Of a DNA stretch of 5,528 bases, positions 1 to 5,528 are shown piece by piece; the stretch's first letter is position 1, and each line of letters starts with the position of its first letter. The translations under genes and the position numbers were made by a program. The notes under the pieces are model-generated. The model was given only the letters and a program-made list of their open reading frames with translations, was not told the DNA's origin and searched no databases. Source of the DNA: Hydrogenophaga sp. (GTDB lineage: Bacteria; Pseudomonadota; Gammaproteobacteria; Burkholderiales; Burkholderiaceae_C); contig JAGXRS010000146.1 in assembly GCA_018335615.1 (NCBI GenBank), forward strand, positions 1-5,528, given 5' to 3'.

Positions 1-18
1 GGTGGCCAGGCAGCCACC
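1..18. other. Perfect 6-bp inverted repeat upstream of lptD
   Basis: GGTGGC (1-6) and GCCACC (13-18) are exact reverse complements separated by CAGGCA, so a 6-bp GC-only stem can form 18 bases before the proposed lptD start. It could be a leader hairpin, or it could be chance in GC-rich DNA. No -10/-35 promoter is recognisable in the 36 leader bases. The lptD frame is also open through this stretch to the window edge, so the repeat could lie inside the coding region if the true start is further upstream. Confidence 0.3.
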
Positions 19-36
19 CCACCCGAGCCCACTGCC

Positions 37-2532
37 TTGAACCGCCGCTCCCTCCCGTTCCGCCCGCCGAGCGCCCTGGCCTGCGCCACCGCGCCCTGCG
101 TCGCTCCCGCACCGGTGGCCCGGGCGGTGCAGGGCCTGCTGGCGGTGCTGGCCTGGGCGGTGTTGAGCGCGCCGGTCCGGGCCCAGACCAGCGCCCCTGA
201 CGGGCATCCCGCGGGCGTGCCCTTGAGGAGCAGCCCGCTGCTGCAGGAATCGCTGCCCGAAGCCGCGCGCCAGCAGGCACCCACGTTTGTGTCGGGCGAG
301 CGCATCACCGGCCAGACCGATGCACTCACCGTGGTCGAAGGCGAGGCCGAGCTGCGCCGCCACGGCACGGTGATCAAGGCCGATCGCCTGCAGTTCGACA
401 CCCGCGACAGCGAGGCGCAGGCCACCGGCCAGGTGCTGATCAACAGCAACGGCAACCGCTTCGAAGGCCCCGAGCTGCAGATCAATGTGGACACCGGCAA
501 GGGCACTTTCACCCAGCCGTCCTTCTCGCTGCTGAAGAACGAAGGCCTGGGCGACGCCAGCCGGGTGGATTTCCTCGACAAGGACCACCTGGTCGCACAC
601 GACGCGCGCTATTCCACCTGCCCGCGCACGCCCGGCGAGCGCTGGATGCCCGACTGGCTGGTGCGCGCCCAGCGCATCGAGATCGACAACATCGAAGAGG
701 TGGGTCTGGCCACCGGGGGCGTGCTGGAGTTCAAGGGCGTGCCGATCCTGGCCGCGCCCTACCTGAGCTTTCCGCTGACCGACAAGCGCAAGTCGGGCGT
801 GCTGCCGCCGACCATCAACCTGGACAACATCAGCGGCCTGGAACTCACGCTGCCCTATTACCTGAACCTGGCGCCCCACTTCGACGCCACGCTCTACCCC
901 ACGCTCATGAGCAAGCGCGGCGTGGACCTGGCCGGTGAATTCCGCTACCTGCAGCCGGCGTACAACGGCCGCCTGCGGGCCGCCTACATGCCGTCGGACA
1001 AGCTGCGCGACCGGGACCGCTGGGGCTATGCGGTGCAGCACGACCAGCGCCTGGCGCTGCCGGACACGCTGCGCGGGCTCGGCCTGAGCGGGGCCATGGG
1101 TTTGCGCCTGAACCTGAACCGCGTGAGCGACGACGACTACTGGCGCGATTTCCCGCGTTCCAGCACTTCGCTCACCAGCCGCCTGCTGGCCAACGAAGCG
1201 GCGCTGAACTGGGGGCAGGGCCCGTGGTCGATCAGCGCCGGGGCCTACCAGTGGCAGACCTTGCAGGACACGGCCGCCCCCATCACCCCGCCCTACGACC
1301 GCCTGCCCTCGCTGGCGCTGCGCTATGCGCGCAGCGACGACACGCTGGCGGGGCTGGGCGGGAACTGGGACTGGTCGGTGCAGACCGAAACCACCCGCTT
1401 CCGCGCCGACTCGATCGGCGGTCTGGATCGCCTCAATGGCACCCGCAGCCTGGCCGTGGCCGACCTCACCCGGCGCTGGCAGACGCCCGGCTGGTTCGTG
1501 CAGCCGCGCGCGCGGCTGCACACCGCGCAGTACCGCCTGGACAGCCTGCGTGCGGACCGCCCCCAGAGCTTGTCGCGCACCCTGCCGACGCTGAGCCTGG
1601 ACAGCGGCCTGGTGCTGGAGCGGGACGCCGACTATTTCGGCCGAGCCTTCATCCAGACGCTGGAGCCCCGCGCTTTCTTCACCTGGACGCCCTACCGCAA
1701 CCAGGCGCTGCTGCCCAATTACGACTCGGCAGCCAACGATTTCAACTTCGCTTCCATCTACACCGAGAACGCATTCGGCGGCCACGACCGCATTTCCGAC
1801 ACGCGCTCGGTCACGGTGGGCGCCACTTCGCGTCTGCTCGACCCCGGCACGGGCGTCGAGGTGCTGCGGCTGGGGCTGGCCCAGCGCTTCCTGCTGCGCG
1901 ACCAGCAGGTGACCCTGCCCCCCGCCGACTGTGCCTCGCCCAGCCAGGCCGGCTGCAGCGCCATCACCAACCGGCTCAGCGATGTGCTGGTGGGCGCGCG
2001 CATGCAGTGGGACCCGCGCTGGACGCTCGACGCCAACGTGCAGTTTCGCCCGGAAGACCGGGAATCCGTGCGCACCACGCTCAGCGGCCGCTACACCCCA
2101 AGCCCCTTCCGCGTGCTGAGCGCCGCCTACCGCCTGCAGCGCGGGGCCAGCGAGCAGTTCGACATCGGCTGGCAGTGGCCCCTGAACGACCTGTGGGGCA
2201 CCCCGGCGCAGCGCAGGCCGGGTGCGCAGGCACTGGGCCCCGGCCAGTGGTACAGCGTGGGCCGCATCAATTACAGCGTGCCCGACCGCAAGGTGGTCGA
2301 TCTGCTGGCGGGCTTTGAGTACGATGGCGGCTGCTGGCTGGGCCGCGTGGTGGTGGAGCGGCTGCAGCGCAGCACGGCCAGCGCCAACCAGCGTGTGCTG
2401 TTCCAGCTCGAATTCACCGGCTTCTCGCGGATCGGGTCCAACCCGCTGCAGACGCTCCGAGACAATGTGCCCCGCTACCAGTACCTGCGCGAAGAAATCA
2501 ACCCGCCGAGCCGGTTCCAACACTATGACTGA
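37..2532 (+). CDS. lptD: LPS-assembly protein LptD (outer-membrane LPS translocon barrel)
   Basis: LptD, formerly Imp/OstA, forms with lipoprotein LptE the outer-membrane translocon that takes LPS from the periplasmic LptA bridge and inserts it in the outer leaflet. The 831-aa product is close to the usual family length. A signal peptide (hydrophobic core about residues 33-46) probably ends at VRA|QT, residues 49/50. The LptA-like jelly-roll domain spans about 84-230. The conserved PYLSFPLTDKRKSG segment (241-254) leads into the C-terminal barrel with alternating aromatic strands. C195 (YSTC) and C766 (GGCW) match the positions of the interdomain disulfide known from E. coli. No counterpart of the E. 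coli N-terminal mature Cys is seen, and C632 and C640 form an extra close pair. The TTG start has no clear Shine-Dalgarno. The frame is open to the window edge, and GTG at 115 would also give a compact signal peptide, so the N-terminus is uncertain. It is the first gene of the visible operon and overlaps surA. Confidence 0.95.
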   Translation: MNRRSLPFRPPSALACATAPCVAPAPVARAVQGLLAVLAWAVLSAPVRAQTSAPDGHPAGVPLRSSPLLQESLPEAARQQAPTFVSGERITGQTDALTVVEGEAELRRHGTVIKADRLQFDTRDSEAQATGQVLINSNGNRFEGPELQINVDTGKGTFTQPSFSLLKNEGLGDASRVDFLDKDHLVAHDARYSTCPRTPGERWMPDWLVRAQRIEIDNIEEVGLATGGVLEFKGVPILAAPYLSFPLTDKRKSGVLPPTINLDNISGLELTLPYYLNLAPHFDATLYPTLMSKRGVDLAGEFRYLQPAYNGRLRAAYMPSDKLRDRDRWGYAVQHDQRLALPDTLRGLGLSGAMGLRLNLNRVSDDDYWRDFPRSSTSLTSRLLANEAALNWGQGPWSISAGAYQWQTLQDTAAPITPPYDRLPSLALRYARSDDTLAGLGGNWDWSVQTETTRFRADSIGGLDRLNGTRSLAVADLTRRWQTPGWFVQPRARLHTAQYRLDSLRADRPQSLSRTLPTLSLDSGLVLERDADYFGRAFIQTLEPRAFFTWTPYRNQALLPNYDSAANDFNFASIYTENAFGGHDRISDTRSVTVGATSRLLDPGTGVEVLRLGLAQRFLLRDQQVTLPPADCASPSQAGCSAITNRLSDVLVGARMQWDPRWTLDANVQFRPEDRESVRTTLSGRYTPSPFRVLSAAYRLQRGASEQFDIGWQWPLNDLWGTPAQRRPGAQALGPGQWYSVGRINYSVPDRKVVDLLAGFEYDGGCWLGRVVVERLQRSTASANQRVLFQLEFTGFSRIGSNPLQTLRDNVPRYQYLREEINPPSRFQHYD

Positions 2533-3922
2533 TCACCTCCCGATGTCTTCACGCCGGCCCCATCTGGCCGCGCTGCTGCTGTGCCTGCCGCTGGTGTGGA
2601 GTGGCGCACAAGCCCAGGCCCTGCGGCCCTCCACGCAGCTGGGCTCTCCGCTGAACACCCAGCGCAGCGCAGCCCCGACGAATGAACCGCGTACCGCCGA
2701 CTACATCGTCGCGCTGGTGAACTCCGAGCCCATCACCAACCACGACGTGCGCCAGCGACTGCTGCGCATCGAGCAGCAGATCGCCCAGCAGGGTGGGGCC
2801 ATGCCCCCGCGCGACGAGCTGGCGCGCCAGGTGCTCGAACAGCTGGTGAACGAACGTGCGCAGCTGCAGCAGGCGGCCGAGGTCGGCATCCGGGTGGACG
2901 AGGCCACGCTGGCCCAGGCCGAGCAGTCGGTGGCGGCACAGAACCAGATGACGCTGGAGGAATTCCGGCGCCGGGTGAACGCCGAGGGCATCGACATCAG
3001 CCGCCTGCGCAGCGAGCTGCGCAACCAGATCCTGCTGCAGCGCGTGCGCGAGCGCGAAGTCGAGTCGCGCGTGCGCGTGACCGAGGCCGACATCGACGAT
3101 TTCATCCGCGAGCGCCAAAACAGCACCCAGATCGGCAACCTCGAACTCAACCTGGCCCATGTGCTCATCCTGGTGCCCGAAGACGCCAGCGAGGACCGCA
3201 TCCGGGCGCTGCAGGCCCGGGCACAGGACGTGGCCGACCGCGCCCGCAGCGGCAACGACTTTTCGCTGCTCGCGCGGCAGTTTTCCGAGGCGCCCGAGGG
3301 CGCTGCCGGCGGCGAATTCGGGATGCGCCCGGCCGACCGGCTGCCCAGCCTGTTTGTCGAGGCCACGCAGGCCCTGCCGGCGGGCGCCATCGCCGGCCCG
3401 CTGCGCAGCGCGGCCGGCTTTCACGTGCTCAAGGTGCTGGAGAAGCGCCAGGCTGGCCTGCCCGACATGGTGGTGACCCAGACCCGGGCGCGCCACATCC
3501 TGCTGCGCCCTTCCCCGCAGCTCAGCACGGAGGCCGCCGCGGCCCGCCTGAACGAATTCCGCCAGCAGATCATCAACGGCCAGGGCAGTTTCCCGGCACT
3601 GGCGCGCGAGCACAGCCAGGACGGCTCGGCCCGCGAAGGCGGCGACCTGGGCTGGGCCAGCCCCGGCCAGTTCGTGCCCGAGTTCGAAGAGGCGATGAAC
3701 GCCCTGCGGGTGGGGGACATCTCGCCGCCTTTGGTGTCGCGTTTCGGCGTCCACCTGATCCGGGTCGACGAGCGCCGGGACACCGCGCTCACAACGCGCG
3801 AGCAGCGCGACATCGTGCGAGGTCTGGTGCGCGAGCAGAAGGCCGATGAGGCGCTGGTGAGCTGGGCCCAGGACGTGCGCGGCCGCGCCTTCGTCGAATA
3901 CCGCGAAGCGGCCCGCCCGTGA
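2525..3922 (+). CDS. surA: Periplasmic chaperone / peptidyl-prolyl isomerase SurA
   Basis: SurA binds unfolded outer-membrane proteins, including LptD, in the periplasm and delivers them to the BAM machinery. From ATG 2525 the product is 465 aa, near the family's usual 430-470. A signal peptide (RRPH followed by a Leu-rich core) ends near AQA|QA, about residues 33-36. A variable Pro/Ser/Thr linker follows. The SurA N-terminal chaperone domain starts at DYIVALVNSEPIT (59 onward). Two parvulin-type PPIase domains follow: one at about 204-307, with NLAHVLI and GFHVLKV, and one at about 316-420, with RARHILL (H324), the GGDLGW stretch and GVHLIRV (H410). A C-terminal helix at about 422-460 completes the fold. 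The start overlaps the lptD stop (ATGACTGA, 2525-2532), which fits translational coupling. No clear Shine-Dalgarno precedes it. ATG 2543 (459 aa) is a possible alternative that keeps the same signal peptide. An open frame extends further upstream inside lptD, but that part is out-of-frame lptD sequence. Confidence 0.95.
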   Translation: MTDHLPMSSRRPHLAALLLCLPLVWSGAQAQALRPSTQLGSPLNTQRSAAPTNEPRTADYIVALVNSEPITNHDVRQRLLRIEQQIAQQGGAMPPRDELARQVLEQLVNERAQLQQAAEVGIRVDEATLAQAEQSVAAQNQMTLEEFRRRVNAEGIDISRLRSELRNQILLQRVREREVESRVRVTEADIDDFIRERQNSTQIGNLELNLAHVLILVPEDASEDRIRALQARAQDVADRARSGNDFSLLARQFSEAPEGAAGGEFGMRPADRLPSLFVEATQALPAGAIAGPLRSAAGFHVLKVLEKRQAGLPDMVVTQTRARHILLRPSPQLSTEAAAARLNEFRQQIINGQGSFPALAREHSQDGSAREGGDLGWASPGQFVPEFEEAMNALRVGDISPPLVSRFGVHLIRVDERRDTALTTREQRDIVRGLVREQKADEALVSWAQDVRGRAFVEYREAARP

Positions 3923-3941
3923 CCGCGCACCGCGCCCACCC

Positions 3942-3945
3942 GGAG
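3942..3945 (+). promoter_or_regulatory. Shine-Dalgarno-like site of rsmA
   Basis: GGAG lies 8 bases before ATG 3954 in the short surA-rsmA gap. It is the best ribosome-binding match in the operon and supports ATG 3954 as the start. The gap of 31 bases shows no terminator or promoter, so rsmA is probably co-transcribed with surA. Confidence 0.6.
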
Positions 3946-3953
3946 CGCCCGGC

Positions 3954-4832
3954 ATGAAGCCGCACATCGCACGCAAGCGCTTCGGCCAGCACTTCCTGAC
4001 CGACGCGTCGGTGATCGAGGCCATCGTCGAGGCCATTGCACCGCAGCCCGGCGACGCCATGGTCGAGATCGGCCCCGGCCTGGCCGCCATGACCCAGCCG
4101 CTGGTGGAGCGGCTCGGGCACCTCCACGTGATCGAGCTGGACCGCGACCTGGCCGCCCGGCTGCGCCACCACGCGCAGCTGCAGGTGATCGAGTCCGACG
4201 TGCTCAAGGTGGATTTCACCGCCCTGGCCGAGCGCCTCTGTGGCGTGGCCTCCGATGGCAACGGGCCCGCCGGGCCACCCCCAGGCCATGTCAGCCCCCT
4301 GGAGGAGCAGCGACCCGCGCAGCGGCGGAGCCCGGGGACGCCAAAACTCCGGATCGTCGGCAACCTGCCCTACAACATTTCCACCCCGATCCTGTTCCAC
4401 CTGCTCGACCATGTGGCCGTGGTGCAGGACCAGCACTTCATGCTGCAGAAGGAGGTGATCGACCGCATGGTGGCCACGCCCGCGTCATCCGATTACAGCC
4501 GCCTGTCCGTGATGCTGCAGTGGCGCTACGCGATGGACAACGTGCTGTTCGTGCCACCCGAGAGTTTTGATCCCCCGCCACGGGTCGACAGCGCCATCGT
4601 GCGCATGGTGCCGCTGGCCCAGCCGCCAGCGATCGACCTGCGGCTTTACGGCGAGCTGGTGCAGACCGCCTTCAGCCAGCGCCGCAAGATCCTGCGCAAC
4701 ACGCTCGGCAAGTGGCTCGATGCGCGCGGCTTTTCCGGCACATTCGACGTGCAGCGCCGCGCCGAGGAAGTCCCGGTGCACGAATACGTGGCGCTGTGCC
4801 AGGCCGTGCAGCCCACCGGCGCGCAGGCGTGA
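3954..4832 (+). CDS. rsmA: 16S rRNA (adenine1518-N6/adenine1519-N6)-dimethyltransferase RsmA (KsgA)
   Basis: RsmA uses S-adenosylmethionine to dimethylate two adjacent adenines (A1518 and A1519 in E. coli numbering) in the 3'-terminal hairpin of 16S rRNA, a late checkpoint in 30S assembly. The family motifs are intact: KRFGQHFL (8-15), SAM-binding EIGPGLAAMT (38-47), acidic IELD (60-63), SDV (81-83), catalytic NLPYN (137-141), FMLQKEV (162-168), the PPPRVDSA segment (207-214) and FSQRRK (240-245). The product is 292 aa, against 273 for E. coli KsgA. The extra length lies almost entirely between F88 and L132, where 43 residues replace the 10 of E. coli. This Pro/Gly/Arg-rich insert of about 33 residues coincides with a palindromic repeat-like DNA segment. 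It sits between a helix and the next strand of the Rossmann fold, on the edge away from the SAM pocket, so activity is probably kept. The gene is third in the lptD-surA-rsmA cluster. Confidence 0.96.
   Translation: MKPHIARKRFGQHFLTDASVIEAIVEAIAPQPGDAMVEIGPGLAAMTQPLVERLGHLHVIELDRDLAARLRHHAQLQVIESDVLKVDFTALAERLCGVASDGNGPAGPPPGHVSPLEEQRPAQRRSPGTPKLRIVGNLPYNISTPILFHLLDHVAVVQDQHFMLQKEVIDRMVATPASSDYSRLSVMLQWRYAMDNVLFVPPESFDPPPRVDSAIVRMVPLAQPPAIDLRLYGELVQTAFSQRRKILRNTLGKWLDARGFSGTFDVQRRAEEVPVHEYVALCQAVQPTGAQA
4261..4343. repeat. Palindromic repeat-like segment inside rsmA, translated in frame
   Basis: This part of rsmA has no counterpart in E. coli KsgA and is dense in short inverted repeats. GGCCC/GGGCC lies at 4264-4268 and 4272-4276. 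A degenerate CCCCT/AGGAG hairpin lies around 4296-4307. CCGC/GCGG lies at 4315-4318 and 4322-4325. A CCCC run at 4278-4282 can pair with GGGG at 4334-4337. It shares GCCCCCT(G/T)GAGG (11 of 12 bases) with the intergenic element at 4910-4921, preceded in both by CCACCC and followed by a GCGGCG..GAGC-like block. I infer a copy of a GC-rich interspersed element. The boundaries are approximate, and the element is read through in one frame without a stop. Confidence 0.55.
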
Positions 4833-4834
4833 AA

Positions 4835-4859
4835 AAAGCCGCTGCGACGCAGCGGCTTT
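4835..4859. terminator. Bidirectional rho-independent terminator between rsmA and the barstar-like gene
   Basis: AAAGCCGCTGC (4835-4845) and GCAGCGGCTTT (4849-4859) pair exactly around a GAC loop, giving an 11-bp stem. Six A residues at 4832-4837 become a U-tract when read on the minus strand, so this is a textbook terminator for the minus-strand gene ending at 4971. On the plus strand only TTT follows the stem, so it is a weaker but plausible terminator for rsmA. The A-tract begins at the last base of the rsmA stop codon, so the structure directly abuts the coding region. Confidence 0.85.
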
Positions 4860-4877
4860 GAACTCGTCAAGGGCAGC

Positions 4878-4970
4878 GGTGGCCCAGTCTTGGCCAGACC
4901 ACCCGTGTGGCCCCCTTGAGGGGGGACGCCGAAGGTGGACTAAGTCCCTGCGGCGTGAGCGTGGGCTCGC
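4878..4970. repeat. Compound palindromic intergenic repeat (REP-like)
   Basis: The convergent intergenic space after the terminator is filled with inverted repeats. GGTGG (4878-4882) pairs with CCACC (4899-4903). CCCCC (4911-4915) pairs with GGGGG (4920-4924) around TTGA. ACGCCG (4926-4931) pairs with CGGCGT (4951-4956) and encloses GGAC/GTCC (4937-4940 and 4944-4947) with a TAA loop. No start codon with a ribosome-binding site, and no RNA gene, is evident. The architecture resembles the short GC-rich palindromic elements that recur between genes in Comamonadaceae. Family membership is from memory and was not verified. A related segment occurs inside rsmA at about 4261-4343. Confidence 0.6.
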
Positions 4971-5513
4971 TCAGGCAGCGCTCAGCCAGTACCCGGCGTT
5001 GAACGGGCTGCTCATGCGCAGGGCCATGGGGCTCACGTCGAGCAGCTTGTCGGTCGGCATCGGCTCTTCGCTCTCGACTTCAATCGGCTCTTCGCCCTTG
5101 GGTGCGCGTGCCACCGAGAACGAGTAGAAGCAGCGGAACGGGATCTTGCGATCGCTCCAGTAGTCGGCGGTGTCGCGGAAAATGTCGAGCAGCTGCTCGC
5201 GCGCTTCCTTGTCGAACTTCGCGTGGGCCGGGATGTGCTCCAGCACCACGATGAAGCCCGTCTGCGGACCGGACTTGTGCACCATGTCGGTCATGCAGTC
5301 GTACAGCGCGTCAAAGTTCTTCCCGAAGTGGGCCGGCAGGGTGTACTGGGCGGCGATCAGCTCCAGCACGTCCTGTTTGCTCTGGGCCTTGGCCAGGTTG
5401 GCGTACAGAAAGTGGTGGCCCAATTGCTCGGCCGCAGCCTGCAGGTCTTTCACGCCATAGGCGCGAATCGACTGAACGATATTGGGGCGTACGTTACGAA
5501 GTGGCGTGTCCAT
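4971..5513 (-). CDS. Barstar-family protein (putative ribonuclease inhibitor)
   Basis: Barstar is the small cytoplasmic inhibitor that plugs the active site of the secreted ribonuclease barnase. The signature here is HFGKNFDALYDCMTDM (residues 62-77). Aligned to Bacillus barstar, the barnase-contacting Asp35 and Asp39 are kept as D68 and D72. Glu76 is probably D114 (IFRDTADYW), and Tyr29 is replaced by H62. At 180 aa it is twice the length of classical barstar. There is an N-terminal extension of about 33 residues and a C-terminal extension from about 135, including an acidic stretch (EEPIEVESEE, 141-150). No signal peptide or membrane segment is seen. ATG 5513 was chosen because purine-rich GAAAGAGA lies 7 bases upstream. 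The gene converges on rsmA and ends at the shared terminator. No barnase-type ribonuclease is present in the window, so an inhibitor role, and any partner, remain inferred from the family. Confidence 0.85.
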   Translation of the reverse strand: MDTPLRNVRPNIVQSIRAYGVKDLQAAAEQLGHHFLYANLAKAQSKQDVLELIAAQYTLPAHFGKNFDALYDCMTDMVHKSGPQTGFIVVLEHIPAHAKFDKEAREQLLDIFRDTADYWSDRKIPFRCFYSFSVARAPKGEEPIEVESEEPMPTDKLLDVSPMALRMSSPFNAGYWLSAA

Positions 5514-5528
5514 CTCCGCGTCTCTTTC
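5514..5528 (-). promoter_or_regulatory. Ribosome-binding region of the barstar-like gene
   Basis: Read on the minus strand, GAAAGAGA (5528-5521) is followed by 7 bases and then ATG, a workable though weak Shine-Dalgarno. A GGAG directly touching the ATG is too close to act as one for this start. The promoter must lie beyond the window edge. Confidence 0.4.

Noticed and set aside
1224..2318. A plus-strand open frame of 364 codons inside lptD
   Set aside because: It lies within the well-supported LptD barrel in another frame and is Arg/Ala/Pro-rich, as expected of a shadow frame.
37..2523. A minus-strand frame antisense to lptD that could start at GTG 2523 behind a perfect Shine-Dalgarno
   Set aside because: It is codon-aligned with lptD and appears open only because lptD avoids codons whose complements are stops. 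Its translation is Ala/Arg/Gly/His-rich and resembles no family. The Shine-Dalgarno match is noted as a finding, but the gene is not supported.
2222..2524. An N-terminal extension of SurA into lptD
   Set aside because: The frame is open, but this part is an Ala/Trp/Arg-rich shadow of LptD. A proper signal peptide begins only at ATG 2525 or 2543.
2549..4363. A minus-strand open frame of about 600 codons antisense to surA and the first half of rsmA
   Set aside because: It mirrors surA codon structure. GC-rich genes with few TTA, CTA or TCA codons leave long antisense frames open. The translation is low-complexity and has no recognisable domain or ribosome-binding site.
4833..4970. Possible CRISPR array or small RNA gene in the intergenic region
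   Set aside because: The inverted repeats are not regularly spaced direct repeats with spacers. No promoter is recognisable, so a terminator plus a REP-like element explains the sequence better.
4567..5127. A plus-strand open frame running from rsmA across the terminator and repeat
   Set aside because: It is out of frame with rsmA, crosses the hairpin and the palindromic repeat, and is antisense to the barstar-like gene. It has no domain.

Overview
The window is a GC-rich stretch, G/C-ending in its codons. It most resembles a betaproteobacterium of the order Burkholderiales, probably family Comamonadaceae. That assignment rests on gene content, protein style and a GC-rich palindromic repeat of a kind I associate with that family. 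It is not based on a database search.

Layout. Bases 1-36 are leader with a small perfect hairpin. Three co-directional plus-strand genes follow: lptD (37-2532), surA (2525-3922, overlapping the lptD stop by 8 bases) and rsmA/ksgA (3954-4832, after a 31-base gap with a Shine-Dalgarno-like GGAG). The rsmA stop codon abuts a strong hairpin (4835-4859) that can terminate transcription in both directions. Most of the remaining convergent intergenic space (to 4970) is a compound palindromic repeat. A minus-strand gene (5513-4971) encodes a barstar-family protein of 180 aa. Its promoter lies beyond the window.

How the genes relate. LptD is the outer-membrane beta-barrel that inserts lipopolysaccharide into the outer leaflet. 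SurA is the periplasmic chaperone that escorts outer-membrane proteins, LptD among them, to the BAM complex. RsmA dimethylates two adenines near the 3' end of 16S rRNA. The cluster is the conserved lptD-surA-(pdxA)-rsmA operon, here without pdxA. The barstar-like gene is a separate transcription unit, and no barnase-like partner is visible.

I see no new biological system. The observation most worth following up is that RsmA carries about 33 extra residues just before its catalytic NLPYN motif. The DNA encoding them resembles the palindromic repeat found downstream of the same gene, which suggests a repeat element inserted in frame in an essential-class rRNA methyltransferase gene.
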